DNA of 64,000 nt. It comes from Vibrio zhugei (GTDB lineage Bacteria > Pseudomonadota > Gammaproteobacteria > Enterobacterales > Vibrionaceae). The stretch spans positions 744,001-808,000 of the forward strand of contig NZ_CP033077.1 in NCBI RefSeq assembly GCF_003716875.1, given 5' to 3'. This document shows, piece after piece, positions 9,906 through 19,712 of the stretch. Under the pieces are notes generated by a model. It saw only the letters and a list, made by a program, of their open reading frames with translations, was not told the origin of the DNA and did no database searches. The position numbers were made by a program, and so were the translations under genes. How positions within the stretch are numbered: position 1 is the first letter of the stretch; each line of letters opens with the position of its first letter.

Positions 9906-11670
9906 GCAAACGCTGTATACAAACGCCAAACAAAAGCTACGGTTTGCAGCGGTCGGCGGTTTAAATACCGCCGTGTCTTACTTCGCTTTTGTGACTATTT
10001 TTCAGTTGCTCGATAATTATATTCTGGCTTCTGTGCTCGCGTACTGCATTGGTGTTATGTGCAGTTTTCTTCTTAACCGCGGATTTGTCTTTAATAGTCA
10101 GCACCAGAAAGGGCAGTTAATTCCGTTCATTCTGGTTAATCTTGCCTCATTAGGAGCAAGTACGCTCAGCTTGTATCTACTGGTATCAGGGTTACATATC
10201 AACGCGTACATTGGACAGTTTTTCAGTATTTTTGTGTCCATGACAATGAACTATATAGGCTATCAACGCATTTTTAAAAATGGTATTAGTTTGAAAACAC
10301 TTACTCAAAACATCGCAGGTGAGGTGCATCCTATGAATGTCTCATCGTTAATTCGCGCCGCGTTATTTCTCGCGTGTCTTGCAGTCACACTGCATAATAT
10401 TTATACCTCCGTCCTCATCAATATCGCCCATGATGCCCTGCCATATATGGCGCATTATGCAGACAAGTTTACCTCGGAAGGTCGTTGGATTAACTTTGCC
10501 GTTTTTCCAATCAGTAGCAGTTTGAACCCCCAATTAGCCAATGCTCTCTGTTTTCTTTTCATTGGTGTATTTGGCTATAACGTGTCACGCTCCCTCAGCC
10601 GTGATCGTTGGTTAGCCGCATTTTTTGCACTGACGGTAATGAATATCCCCTACTACACCATGCTGTTCAAATGGCCAATGACGCTACTACCAGGTTGTAT
10701 CATGTTGGCGGTATTTAGCTATTACCGTAACCGCTTATCCATACCAAGTATGTTACTCATCTCAGGTGTGCTGCTCTTTGCCACCTATCCCGCGTTCTAT
10801 TTTGTGATGCCGTTAATCTATCTCGCCTACCTAAAAGACCGTAATTACAAAGATATTTTGGTCTTTATGCTGTGGTGGGCTGCGGGTTACATTCTGGGCT
10901 ATCTCATCGGTAATGGGCTCATTTATCTCTACACTTGGATATTTGAAGGCCACGCTCACTTCATGCAAATGGCGTCATGGCGTAAAGAAACCCCATTAAC
11001 AGGTTTTGAATCATTACTTAATAATGTCGATAAAAGTGCGGGTGACTTTACTCGGAATGCCAACTACATTTCGGAGCTAAGCCCATGGTTCTACCTGCCC
11101 GCGCTGGGAATTACGCTGCTCACAGTGAAAGACAATGTGAAGTATTTCTTAGTCGTACTTGCAGTGATCATTTCCATCTATGCCAGTGTGATTGTGTTGG
11201 GTGTGCACGTGCCGCTTCGCTCGGGTATCACGCTACCGCTCGGCATTGCCATGGTGGTGTTCCTGCTAAAACACCCGTGGGCAAAGTATATCAACCTTAT
11301 TCTGCTGCTGATTCCGTTGGCCTATCAGACATACAGCTACAACCATAAATACAATAATACGCGGATCATTATGGCGAATGTCATTGAAAAAAATGATGTA
11401 AACCACAAAATTGCTGATAAGTCTAAATACGATAAGATCGTAGCAACCGTGGATAAGGAAAAGATGAGTGAATGGCTAAAAAACGTCACACACTCTAAGC
11501 AATTTAATAACTTATCAAACTTGGAATACCATATGATTCGTCCGTATTTCTACAAACTAGGATGGCCAGATTCCGCCATTACGGTCAACTATATCCACCA
11601 AAAGACGCCGATTAAGGGGGAAACCGAAGTCTCGATTAAAGACCGCACGCTCTACGTTCACTTCGAGTAA
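9883..11670 (+). CDS. GtrA flippase fused to a GtrII-like membrane glucosyltransferase
   Basis: Polytopic membrane protein of about 595 residues. Residues about 1-135 form a GtrA domain (KLRFAAVGGLNTAVSYFAF and CSFLLNRGFVF are signatures, four membrane helices), the presumed flippase for the GtrB product. From about residue 150 the protein changes to a many-helix region resembling GtrII/GtrC-type glucosyltransferases that attach the sugar to O-antigen in the periplasm. The open frame runs up to 9823, but the ATGs at 9883/9886 overlap the gtrB end in the way expected for translational coupling. An ATG at 10333 between the two domains has an AGGTGAGG purine tract about 8 nt before it, so a separate C-terminal product is possible. 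In most gtr clusters these are two genes. The specific acceptor is unknown. Confidence 0.75.
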   Translation: MMNLTSIKQTLYTNAKQKLRFAAVGGLNTAVSYFAFVTIFQLLDNYILASVLAYCIGVMCSFLLNRGFVFNSQHQKGQLIPFILVNLASLGASTLSLYLLVSGLHINAYIGQFFSIFVSMTMNYIGYQRIFKNGISLKTLTQNIAGEVHPMNVSSLIRAALFLACLAVTLHNIYTSVLINIAHDALPYMAHYADKFTSEGRWINFAVFPISSSLNPQLANALCFLFIGVFGYNVSRSLSRDRWLAAFFALTVMNIPYYTMLFKWPMTLLPGCIMLAVFSYYRNRLSIPSMLLISGVLLFATYPAFYFVMPLIYLAYLKDRNYKDILVFMLWWAAGYILGYLIGNGLIYLYTWIFEGHAHFMQMASWRKETPLTGFESLLNNVDKSAGDFTRNANYISELSPWFYLPALGITLLTVKDNVKYFLVVLAVIISIYASVIVLGVHVPLRSGITLPLGIAMVVFLLKHPWAKYINLILLLIPLAYQTYSYNHKYNNTRIIMANVIEKNDVNHKIADKSKYDKIVATVDKEKMSEWLKNVTHSKQFNNLSNLEYHMIRPYFYKLGWPDSAITVNYIHQKTPIKGETEVSIKDRTLYVHFE

Positions 11671-11695
11671 TCATCGCTCTTTTGATGGTCATCAG

Positions 11696-11722
11696 CGCGC
11701 ACCGGAGTCGGTGCGCGTTTTT
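11696..11722 (+). terminator. Intrinsic terminator of the gtr pair
   Basis: CGCGCACCG pairs with CGGTGCGCG around the tetraloop GAGT and is followed by T5, 25 bp after the fusion gene stop. Confidence 0.9.
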
Positions 11723-12019
11723 GCATGATAACGTTGCCGCACACTCAAAGATGGGCATCGCCTTCTTTACCAAGATAATGCTTAATATATGAATGGTAAA
11801 TTACTGATAACCTTCCCTAATTTCACTTACCAATTAAAATCATTAAATTTAAAAAGTTCATAAACATCACAAGCAAACGTGACCGTTGTCGGATAGGAAG
11901 CCATCATTAACCTTTCTAATATGTGCTAGGTTAACCAGCCACAAAAGGCATACCCTTTTATAACAATAATGCCTCTTATTGATAACTTATCACAACAGAC
12001 ACAGGTCACAGGAGATATT
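11723..12019 (+). promoter_or_regulatory. Upstream region and start context of the DUF5718-like gene
   Basis: AT-rich, with no ORF of its own apart from the possible early ATG at 11969, which has no ribosome-binding site. AGGAGA at 12010-12015 lies 4 nt before a TTG at 12020 and decides the start chosen for the next gene. Confidence 0.45.
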
Positions 12020-12805
12020 TTGAATTCTATTACTATGGGTGTGATCGGCAACTATGCTGGCCACCTCTCCGGCGCAGAAAACGTACAAGAAAACGAACAT
12101 CCAAGTGGGCTATTTGTTATCGATCACAATGCGTCCTCACTGACAACCGATGCCATTATCCACTACCCAACCAAAGGTGAGAATATTGATATCGAACCTG
12201 AGTTCGTTATTGAATATGACATTATTTATGAGGGTGAACAAGTCAGCCAAGTGCGTGGACGTCGCATGACCATTGGTAACGATATTACTATCCGCCAATT
12301 AAAAGACGAAACCAAAATCAGTGCTCGTAAATCATGGGGCAAAGCATCTAAAGGCGTATATTCACAGTGGTGGTCACTGGACTCACTGACCGATTTATCC
12401 GATATCAGCCTCATCTCGTACATTGAAACCAATGGCGAATGTCATCTCGCCACTCAACCGCTAGAAACCCATCAAATCAAGCTTTTTGGCGCGGCGCTGG
12501 AAGACTGGCTCGTCACAACGCTGAATAATCAAGGTTCTCACGGTATGTTTGACCAACTATTACCGCAACTTAAAGCCAATGGCTACCCTACAACACTGAC
12601 GTTATTTACAGGCGCTCCAAACTACACCGATTGGGGAAAAACCTACTTCCTGCAACCGGATGATATCATGCACATCATTGGCTACCGTACCAGCGAATAT
12701 GATCATCAAGAGGTGATGGACTTATTTGCCAGTAATAACATTCAAGCAGTGCCTAATATCTTATACCTGAAGCAAAAGATGAAAGACGCAGAGCTTGTAT
12801 CCTGA
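12020..12805 (+). CDS. DUF5718-like conserved protein
   Basis: Soluble protein of about 261 residues with no signal peptide or membrane helix. The N-terminal segment MGVIGNYAGHLSGAENV and the later FVIDHNAS and FVIEYDIIYEG segments recall the DUF5718 family, from memory only. I do not know a reaction for it. A TTG start at 12020 with AGGAGA 4 nt upstream is preferred; the alternative ATG at 11969 would add 17 residues without a ribosome-binding site. It is a single-gene unit ending at a strong bidirectional terminator. Confidence 0.6.
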   Translation: MNSITMGVIGNYAGHLSGAENVQENEHPSGLFVIDHNASSLTTDAIIHYPTKGENIDIEPEFVIEYDIIYEGEQVSQVRGRRMTIGNDITIRQLKDETKISARKSWGKASKGVYSQWWSLDSLTDLSDISLISYIETNGECHLATQPLETHQIKLFGAALEDWLVTTLNNQGSHGMFDQLLPQLKANGYPTTLTLFTGAPNYTDWGKTYFLQPDDIMHIIGYRTSEYDHQEVMDLFASNNIQAVPNILYLKQKMKDAELVS

Positions 12806-12855
12806 TTATCATGAATGATGACAAAGGGGCCTGACAACCCCTGTCTATTGGCAAT

Positions 12856-12888
12856 AAAAAAGAGCGGCTCACCGCTCTTTTTTTTTAC
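12856..12888. terminator. Bidirectional terminator between convergent genes
   Basis: AAAAGAGCGG pairs with CCGCTCTTTT around CTCA, with A5 on the left and T8 on the right. It separates the DUF5718-like gene from the convergent ctlX-like gene. Confidence 0.9.
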
Positions 12889-12896
12889 TACTGATA

Positions 12897-13856
12897 TCAA
12901 ATGCGCGGCAAAAACACTTCCGCCATCATACAACGCACACTGCCACCGCCGATTTTCTCGATGGTCGTGACATCGATTGGCAATAGCTCGCCATACTGAC
13001 GTAACCGTTGAAGTTGGTCCGGATGGAAGGCTTCATAAGCGGATTGGGAAAGAACAATCACCGGTTTGCCACTCTCTGTTATTACGACCAACACATTTCC
13101 GCAGAAACGATTCATCTGTTCAATCGTAATATGTATCACGTCTTTATTAGCCATGAGACGCTCAATCACGGCACGTCGTTGTGTTGGCTCAATGACTTCA
13201 TCACAAATGATACAAAACGCCTCCCCCAACGCCATCATAACGTTCGTGTGGTACACACTCTGACCGGAAGGCAGGCTTGTTCTAAACGGAACGGTTTCAT
13301 AACCGATGTGGGCAGCATATTCGTCTAATACCGTTTCATCACACCGCTGCGACAACGCAGCATAAATAACGCCAGCATGATGATCCATCACCATTGCGCC
13401 GGTACTCTCTAGATATTTTTCAACCGCAATGTATTGAGAGAACGTGTCCACGCCTTGTACAGCCCAGCCAGCCTGCTTTAATACTGTCGATAGAGCCTCT
13501 GGACGCACTTCAACTTGACGATTTTCTGAGGCCATTGGAAACGTAATCAAGCGCCCATCGGCCATCGTACTAAACCAATTATTCGGAAATACCGCATCAG
13601 GCGTCGGAGTCTCTGACAGTGGGTAATCAAATTCAATGACCGTAACACCCGCCTCGCGCACCCCATTCACAAGCCGCTCGTACTCCACCATTGCTCGCTG
13701 TTGAACCGTCTCGGTGGTGAGTGATAAAGGCGTCTGGAATTCATTATCGCCTGCTGTTTGTTCATTAAACTGAAATTCTTTCGGGGGGACAACGACAACC
13801 GCATCGGCATACTGCCCATGGCGTGGATAAAAAGGTTGAGCCAATTTGTTTTGCAT
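12897..13856 (-). CDS. ctlX: CtlX-type citrulline hydrolase (amidinotransferase/guanidino-modifying superfamily)
   Basis: Cytosolic enzyme of the pentein fold, about 319 residues, like CtlX/ArgZ-related proteins that act on citrulline or related ureido/guanidino compounds. Motifs are DAVFPNNWFST (substrate-binding Asp/Asn), STGAMVMDH, the catalytic His in VYHTNVMMALG, and the nucleophile Cys in GGGSVRCMMAEVF near the C-terminus. The ATG at 13856 has a GAGTGA site about 4 nt upstream, so it is preferred to the GTG at 13868. No arginine-catabolism gene is adjacent. The exact substrate cannot be read from sequence. Confidence 0.75.
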   Translation of the reverse strand: MQNKLAQPFYPRHGQYADAVVVVPPKEFQFNEQTAGDNEFQTPLSLTTETVQQRAMVEYERLVNGVREAGVTVIEFDYPLSETPTPDAVFPNNWFSTMADGRLITFPMASENRQVEVRPEALSTVLKQAGWAVQGVDTFSQYIAVEKYLESTGAMVMDHHAGVIYAALSQRCDETVLDEYAAHIGYETVPFRTSLPSGQSVYHTNVMMALGEAFCIICDEVIEPTQRRAVIERLMANKDVIHITIEQMNRFCGNVLVVITESGKPVIVLSQSAYEAFHPDQLQRLRQYGELLPIDVTTIEKIGGGSVRCMMAEVFLPRI

Positions 13857-14002
13857 AACGTCACTCACTACGTAGATAGTTTCATTGTTAGTCTAGATAC
13901 TTCTCTCACTCTCGGCAACGTTACCTGACCGTGTAATAAAGACCATTGACAATTTAAACACCATTTAGTGAATCTTATCTTCCTAGTCTCTTCACTTCCG
14001 TG

Positions 14003-14016
14003 ACTGATCGATCAGT
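14003..14016. promoter_or_regulatory. 14-bp perfect palindrome upstream of DUF445 and ctlX
   Basis: ACTGATCGATCAGT lies in the 255-bp divergent gap between ctlX and the DUF445 gene. A dimeric regulator could bind it; none is encoded next to it. Confidence 0.35.
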
Positions 14017-14111
14017 TCCATAAACCAAAGCCAAGCTCATTCATACCTTTTCTCTGGCTCCGTTTTCTCTTAGAATTCAGACTATCATGTTTCTCAACAA
14101 ACAGACTTCTT

Positions 14112-14816
14112 ATGAATAAAAGTGTTATTACGAACCTCATCGCTCTCATCTTGCTTGTCACCGGCTACTTCATGCACAATGATCTCGCTCTCAATGCCGG
14201 TTTATTTGCTTTTTCAGGCGCCATAACCAACTGGCTAGCGATTCATATGCTGTTTGAAAAAGTGCCGGGACTTTACGGTTCTGGGGTTATTCCAGCTCGT
14301 TTCGAGTCGTTCAAGGCCGCCATAAAAACGTTAATGATGGAGCAGTTTTTTACATCAGACAATATTCAACGCTTTTTACAAAAAGAGACCACTTCAGGAA
14401 ATGGTATCGATCTGGAGCCGGTTATTGCCAGTGTTGATTTTAATCCGGCATTTGATTCTCTCGTAGAAGTCATCGAACAATCCAAGTTCGGTAGTATGTT
14501 ATCCATGTTTGGTGGCGTAGAAGCCCTGCAGCCAATGCGAGAACCTTTCATAGAAAAAATGCAAATATCGATGAAAAGCATCAGCCAAAGTGACACTGTC
14601 AAAAAGGCACTGCAATCGCAACTCCAATCCGAGATGGTTCAAGAAGAGATTCAGGAAAAAATCGCCAGCATCATTGAGCAACGCCTCAATGAGCTAACAC
14701 CACAACTGGTCAAAGAAATGGTGCAAAAGATGATCAAAGAGCACCTTGGCTGGCTGGTCGTTTGGGGAGGCATCTTTGGTGGCGTCATAGGTATCGTTTC
14801 GACGCTGCTGCTTTAA
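14112..14816 (+). CDS. DUF445 family membrane protein
   Basis: Protein of 234 residues with hydrophobic segments at the extreme N-terminus (NLIALILLVTGYFMHN, then AGLFAFSGAITNWLAIHMLF) and C-terminus (LGWLVVWGGIFGGVIGIVSTLLL), and a long amphipathic helical middle. The G-A-x-TNWLAIHMLFEKVPGLYGSGVIP segment is the family signature. Function is unknown. No partner gene is linked. Confidence 0.8.
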   Translation: MNKSVITNLIALILLVTGYFMHNDLALNAGLFAFSGAITNWLAIHMLFEKVPGLYGSGVIPARFESFKAAIKTLMMEQFFTSDNIQRFLQKETTSGNGIDLEPVIASVDFNPAFDSLVEVIEQSKFGSMLSMFGGVEALQPMREPFIEKMQISMKSISQSDTVKKALQSQLQSEMVQEEIQEKIASIIEQRLNELTPQLVKEMVQKMIKEHLGWLVVWGGIFGGVIGIVSTLLL

Positions 14817-14821
14817 TACCG

Positions 14822-14851
14822 AAAGGCCAGTTCAATGACTGGCCTTTTTTC
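14822..14851. terminator. Terminator after the DUF445 gene
   Basis: AAAGGCCAGT pairs with ACTGGCCTTT, followed by T6, 5 bp past the stop. It is just before the convergent PAP2 gene end and probably serves both. Confidence 0.9.
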
Positions 14852-14853
14852 AT

Positions 14854-15612
14854 TTAAGAACGTTCTCGATTCATCAGAGGTAGACTCTTAATGCGCTCTA
14901 CCGAATAGTGCCTAGGCACGCACCAATATAACCCACCGACTAAAGCCACAGCACCAACCAAATCGATGGGGCTATGCATGCCTAACCATAGGCGTGAATA
15001 TGCCACTCCCAAGGCCCAGAGGACGAGTACTCCGAGAGAAACATAGCGTTTTTGTTCAATAAATAATGACCCAAAGAACAACGCACAAATGGTGACAAAA
15101 ATCGTATGTCCCGATGGAAACGCATAATCTAAGTGCTGCTTCCATGACTCTAATCGCCAATGAGAGATATAGCTTTGCATATCATTGAGAACATCAAGCT
15201 TTTGAGCCACACCTAATTTATAAAAATGAGCGGGTTCAGGCAGCAACAAATGTTGCGTCATCACAGTGGTATAAGGTCTTGGTATCTCAGTAAAATCTTT
15301 GATTCCCAATTTCAAAATATTAGCGATCAAAAATAAGATGAACATCTGCGCGACCAAACTCAAGCAGCGCTGTGTTGAGTAAGACGAGCCTTTTAATGCC
15401 CATACAAACCAAACTAGGACAAAACAGGCGGCGACCCAGCCTTGCGCGGAGTCGGAAAGATAATGCATGGTAAAGCCAAGAATCGGGGTTGGTTGCTTAA
15501 GTAAGTTCACTGGCCAGAAGAAAACGCACGTCATGCCAATCATTAACGTGATAATACACAGCAACAAATACACTCTTTTGTCGCGGTTTTCTCTCCAGCG
15601 AATGAATTTCAT
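14854..15612 (-). CDS. PAP2-family membrane phosphatase
   Basis: Lipid or undecaprenyl-pyrophosphate phosphatase of the PAP2/PgpB superfamily, 252 residues with six or so membrane segments. All three PAP2 active-site blocks are present: KDFTEIPRP (KxxxxxxRP), YAFPSGHT (PSGH) and SRLWLGMHSPID (SRxxxxxHxxxD). It could dephosphorylate phosphatidylglycerophosphate or undecaprenyl pyrophosphate at the periplasmic face. PopT at 2 kb handles the downstream step of the latter pathway. Single gene. Confidence 0.85.
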   Translation of the reverse strand: MKFIRWRENRDKRVYLLLCIITLMIGMTCVFFWPVNLLKQPTPILGFTMHYLSDSAQGWVAACFVLVWFVWALKGSSYSTQRCLSLVAQMFILFLIANILKLGIKDFTEIPRPYTTVMTQHLLLPEPAHFYKLGVAQKLDVLNDMQSYISHWRLESWKQHLDYAFPSGHTIFVTICALFFGSLFIEQKRYVSLGVLVLWALGVAYSRLWLGMHSPIDLVGAVALVGGLYWCVPRHYSVERIKSLPLMNRERS

Positions 15613-15775
15613 ATCAACCCTTCCTAACTTCTACACTACCCATGTAGTGTAATTCGCATAGCAACGAGTTGTATCAGTATTCTGTAAATTCACTGTTATT
15701 GTCACCCAAAAGAAACGGGTCGGAACAGGGAATATGATTATATAAAACATGAACTTACAATAACATTAAGGGTTT

Positions 15776-16510
15776 TTAGTTTTTCAAAGGTAAAGCCCGT
15801 GAGGCTTGGAGAACATGTAAAATGATGCGTTGCTTATTGGCTTCAAGGCGATGAGCTGGCACCATCACCGTCACTGCTCCTATCAGTTTCGATCCTTTCA
15901 TCACTGGCGCGCTAACTCCCGACACACCCGAGTCGATTTCTGATGTGCTACATGCGTATCCCTGTTGACGAATTTGCTCTAGATCTTGCTGCCATTGTTC
16001 TAATCGATGCTCTTCACCAAAATGACACAGTATTTTTTCACACCTTGCCTCTGGCAAAAATGCCAACATCACTTTCGATGAAGCCCCTCGCAATAATGGC
16101 TGGCTTTGCCCCTGTACAAAACTACAACGAAGCGCCTGCATGCTCTCTTTTTGGCTGACACACAAAGCTCGATACCCCACTGGCACCATGTACGCGGCCA
16201 TTTCTCCAGTCTGCTTTTGTAAACGCGACAACACGGCATCCACTTCTTCAAGGTTATGCGGACTACCACGATAACTGCGCATTAATAACAGAGCCGCCGG
16301 TCCGATAATTAACGATTTATCGTGAGCACTCTCTTCAATCAGGTTCCATTCTTTCAGCAATTTCAGGTGTCGATATAAGCTACTTAATGGTACCTGTAAC
16401 TGTTCACTTAACACTTTGGCTGGCACTGGCTCCTCATTAACCGCAACTTGCATTAATAACTGCAATGCTTTCTCATTAACTAGGCTTGCGTTCGAGGTGG
16501 TGGTTTTCAT
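15776..16510 (-). CDS. IclR-family transcriptional regulator
   Basis: 244 residues: an N-terminal winged helix-turn-helix (about residues 10-65; LSEQLQVPLSSLYRHLKLLKEWNLI is the recognition region) and a C-terminal IclR effector-binding domain with the GAVTVMVPAHRL ending. It is not co-directional with any metabolic gene, so its target is not evident. The upstream AT-rich stretch (16530-16625) contains imperfect inverted repeats that may be autoregulatory sites, but I cannot define them. Confidence 0.85.
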   Translation of the reverse strand: MKTTTSNASLVNEKALQLLMQVAVNEEPVPAKVLSEQLQVPLSSLYRHLKLLKEWNLIEESAHDKSLIIGPAALLLMRSYRGSPHNLEEVDAVLSRLQKQTGEMAAYMVPVGYRALCVSQKESMQALRCSFVQGQSQPLLRGASSKVMLAFLPEARCEKILCHFGEEHRLEQWQQDLEQIRQQGYACSTSEIDSGVSGVSAPVMKGSKLIGAVTVMVPAHRLEANKQRIILHVLQASRALPLKN

Positions 16511-16656
16511 TGTTGTCTAACCTTAAGGAAATCATACCGTTGATTATTTTCTTATATTTTGGGAATAGAAAATACACCTATCTCTTTATTTCTTAATATT
16601 TGAGAATTAAATACAATCCTCTCGATAAATAGCCCCTAAGCACTGGCTTTGACACC

Positions 16657-16692
16657 CAAAAAAAGCCGACATGCACGCAGTCATATCGGCCC
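16657..16692 (-). terminator. Terminator of the chemoreceptor gene
   Basis: On the minus strand GCCGATATG pairs with CATGTCGGC (one wobble) around 8 nt, followed by T7. It lies 20 bp past the chemoreceptor stop. Confidence 0.85.
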
Positions 16693-16712
16693 TTTATCAA
16701 TAGAGTCGCGTC

Positions 16713-18599
16713 CTAGGACAATTTAAACGTCGCTACTTTTGCCTTAAGATCTTCTGATTGACCATTCAAATCCGTGGCCTGCACTAAGGCATGCTGTGCG
16801 CCATCGACCAGTTGATCCGTCACATCTTTAATCGAAGTAATGTTGGCGGTGATTTCATCGGTGACATGCGTTTGCTCTTGCGCAGCCGTGGCAATTTGTG
16901 TCGCCATATCGCTGATTGAGGTCACGGAGGCTCGAATCGCGTCTAACGCTTCTGTCGCCTTATCGGCATCTTCTACGGAGTGCTGAGCAAGCGATTCACT
17001 CTGTGAAATCATATCAACGGCTTTTTGCGTGTTGCTTTGTAATGTCGAAATGGTCGCTTTAATCACATCAGTCGATTTATGAGTTCGCTGAGAAAGCACG
17101 CGGACTTCATCAGCCACAACAGCGAACCCGCGACCTTGCTCCCCGGCGCGAGCCGCTTCTATCGCGGCATTTAATGCCAACAGATTGGTTTGTTCCGCTA
17201 TTTCCTGAATGGAGGTTAACACCGTTGCAATCTCTTGTGAGTGATGATTCAGCTCAGCAATGACGCCCGCGGCGCGTTGCACTTCTTCCGCTAAATGCGT
17301 AATCGAACGTCGAGAGTTATCAACTAACGTGAAACCTTTGTCGGTATTTTCTGATGATTGGTGCGCCGCATTGGCAGTATGATCGGCATGAGAAGCAATT
17401 TCTTGCGTCGCAGAAGACATTTCTGTCACAGCGGTAGCAACCAATGTAATTTCTTGCTGTTGTGTTTCCAGCTCAGCAACGGAACGATTGGTATGTTGAG
17501 TCGATTCTGTTGCCTGCAGGCTCAATTGCTCTGCTTGCTGACGAATATGACTAATCAACGCCTGTAAACTTTCCACAAAGCGGTTAAAATTATTCGCCAG
17601 ATCGCCAATCTCATCTTGGCTTTCAACAGGCATACGTCGTGTCAGGTCACCATTGCCATCAGCAATATCTTTGAGCGCTAAAGAAACATTTTTCAATGGT
17701 TTAAGTAATACATTACACAATACATTAAATAAGAGTACGCAAAGAATCACAACAATAACCGTCGCAATGACTTGGAACCACAATGAATGGTATAGCGGTG
17801 CAATTAATGAATGGTGATTAAGCACAATCACCGTACTCAATTCCGTCCCTGGTATTGGCTTAGCAAAGAGATCCATTTCTTGTCCGTCGACGTCGACTAA
17901 CAAACGGTGTCCTTGATTGGCGCTTTGCTGGATATCAGCGAAATTCAACCCCAATTGATTGACGCTTTTATTTAATAAATCCGTGTCTTTATAAGTAAAA
18001 ATATTGCCTTCACGATTGGCAATAAACATGTAACCTTCACCGGGTAATACGACTTGCTTCATCGTATTGATGATATCGGTAATTTGCATGTCCGCACCTA
18101 ACACCAGCGACTGTCCATTAATGGTGATGGCTTTCCCCATCGAGACCACATTGGCGCCAGTGGCAGAAGCAACCGTTGGGTTATCCATAAACACACGGCT
18201 AGGGTTGGCTTGCGCATTTTTGTACCATCCCCATTGGCGTGGATCATCGTTCCCTTTCGCTAAGGTCACGCCATTGGCGTTACGTTGCGACCCGTCTGGA
18301 TACGCCAAAAAGACATTATCAAAACCCGCCGATTTCTTAAGCTGAATCAGTCTGTCGACAATTTCGCTGTCTGGTATTTGGGAATGTAAGGATGTCATCA
18401 CACGTGATTTTACCTGCAACCAATCCGCAACGTATTGATTGTAGGAAGACGATGAGTTGTCCAAACTCTGATCGATACTCTTATCTAAGCGTGACAACGA
18501 GGATTGAAACGCCAGCGTTTCAACAATTAAACTGCCGAGAATAATCGCCAGACTCGCCGCTAACGCCAACTTCGTTCTCAATGATAAACTTTTCAACAT
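16713..18599 (-). CDS. Methyl-accepting chemotaxis protein with Cache sensor
   Basis: Transmembrane chemoreceptor, 628 residues. TM1 is near residues 10-32 ([18 protein letters not shown]). The periplasmic region (about 33-275) looks like a dCache domain; [11 protein letters not shown] and [11 protein letters not shown] resemble the ligand-pocket region seen in amino-acid-type dCache receptors. TM2 follows ([20 protein letters not shown]), then a HAMP domain ([20 protein letters not shown]) and the signalling domain with the invariant hairpin [20 protein letters not shown]. It has no C-terminal NWETF-type pentapeptide, so methylation would rely on other receptors or untethered CheR. Ligand unknown. 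Confidence 0.92.
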   Translation of the reverse strand: MLKSLSLRTKLALAASLAIILGSLIVETLAFQSSLSRLDKSIDQSLDNSSSSYNQYVADWLQVKSRVMTSLHSQIPDSEIVDRLIQLKKSAGFDNVFLAYPDGSQRNANGVTLAKGNDDPRQWGWYKNAQANPSRVFMDNPTVASATGANVVSMGKAITINGQSLVLGADMQITDIINTMKQVVLPGEGYMFIANREGNIFTYKDTDLLNKSVNQLGLNFADIQQSANQGHRLLVDVDGQEMDLFAKPIPGTELSTVIVLNHHSLIAPLYHSLWFQVIATVIVVILCVLLFNVLCNVLLKPLKNVSLALKDIADGNGDLTRRMPVESQDEIGDLANNFNRFVESLQALISHIRQQAEQLSLQATESTQHTNRSVAELETQQQEITLVATAVTEMSSATQEIASHADHTANAAHQSSENTDKGFTLVDNSRRSITHLAEEVQRAAGVIAELNHHSQEIATVLTSIQEIAEQTNLLALNAAIEAARAGEQGRGFAVVADEVRVLSQRTHKSTDVIKATISTLQSNTQKAVDMISQSESLAQHSVEDADKATEALDAIRASVTSISDMATQIATAAQEQTHVTDEITANITSIKDVTDQLVDGAQHALVQATDLNGQSEDLKAKVATFKLS

Positions 18600-18771
18600 A
18601 TTAAATCCTACGACTCAGTTATTTTTATGACTCATTTCTTTTTATAATGGTATGACGCAGCCCTGTGGGTGTGGATGCCTCTAATCGATTAGGTAAAGCC
18701 ATCCGTTCCATAAAACTATTGCGCCGTACGATTATATTTTTTCCTGCATGAATTAAATGAGAAGTAGGCAT

Positions 18772-18843
18772 AAAAAATGAATAGTCAGCGAGTTGACTAT
18801 TCTATTGAGATCGCAAAAACGGAAGTGAACACGTCACTTCCGT
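18772..18843 (-). terminator. Tandem terminators of the ABC exporter operon
   Basis: Reading the minus strand, the first hairpin is ACGGAAGTGA / TCACTTCCGT followed by T5. The second is GAATAGTCA / TGACTATTC followed by ATTTTTT. Both lie just after the permease stop. Confidence 0.8.
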
Positions 18844-18854
18844 TTGTTTGCAGG

Positions 18855-19712
18855 CTAACTTTTTTGCCAAGGCAGGGCATTGCGTTGATAGTATTGCCAA
18901 CTAAACCACAAGCTGAGCGCCCCGAGTAAGAAATAAGCCCCTAAGCTAAATCCGCCATACCACTGCAACGTTCCCATCAAAGCATCCCCTGAGAGAAGAC
19001 GAAATGGCACAGACGATACTCCAGACACTAAGTGGCTGAGCGCATGAGTGCCTAGCAGCGACGGCGTTAACCACTGAATCGCATAAGCGCCAATAATCAT
19101 GGCAAGTAATGGCGACTTAATAAACTGCGACACCAACATGGCCACGCAAGCAATCGGTAGACTGAATAACGAAATGGCCCCCATCACCCCTAAGTAGCGC
19201 AGAAAACCTTCGAGCATGGTCAGTGCGTAATATGAAAACGATCGATTGGATGTCAACAACGCAGAAAACAAGCTCACTTCAGCTTGAATCAAGAGGAATA
19301 AGAGCGAACAGATAACTGGAATCACCCCTAAGCCAAAGACCAACTTTGACCCGTAGATTTGCCATTCAGAAATAGGCATGCTGCGCCAAAAAACCACACT
19401 CCCTTCCGTACGCTCCTTGCGTAACGTTTTCGGGAAATACGTCGTGGTCATTAACAAGGAAACCAAACCAACGAAAAACAGCGCAATATTTAAATGATCA
19501 AAGCTCGTTAATCCTTGTTCCGCCATGAAAGAAGAACCCATCGCTTGATTCATGTCGTTGAAATTATTCATCTCAACATGCACAGAAACATTGCCCTGAG
19601 TAATAAACAACAAGGTTAATGCAATACTGACAATACCAGTCCATAGCGGACCTTTGATTACGCGCGGATGCTCAATGAGCTCTTTTTTAAGCAATGTGAT
19701 AAAAACACTCAT
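18855..19712 (-). CDS. ABC-2 type exporter permease
   Basis: Membrane subunit of 285 residues with about six hydrophobic segments (for example NIALFFVGLVSLLMTTTYF and ISLFSLPIACVAMLVSQF), including the cytoplasmic LRKERTEGSVVFWRSMPIS coupling region found in ABC-2 permeases of YtrC/D type. Its start overlaps the ATPase stop by 4 nt, so the two are translationally coupled in the order regulator-ATPase-permease. Substrate is not evident; YtrABC-type systems often respond to cell-wall-active compounds. Confidence 0.8.
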   Translation of the reverse strand: MSVFITLLKKELIEHPRVIKGPLWTGIVSIALTLLFITQGNVSVHVEMNNFNDMNQAMGSSFMAEQGLTSFDHLNIALFFVGLVSLLMTTTYFPKTLRKERTEGSVVFWRSMPISEWQIYGSKLVFGLGVIPVICSLLFLLIQAEVSLFSALLTSNRSFSYYALTMLEGFLRYLGVMGAISLFSLPIACVAMLVSQFIKSPLLAMIIGAYAIQWLTPSLLGTHALSHLVSGVSSVPFRLLSGDALMGTLQWYGGFSLGAYFLLGALSLWFSWQYYQRNALPWQKS

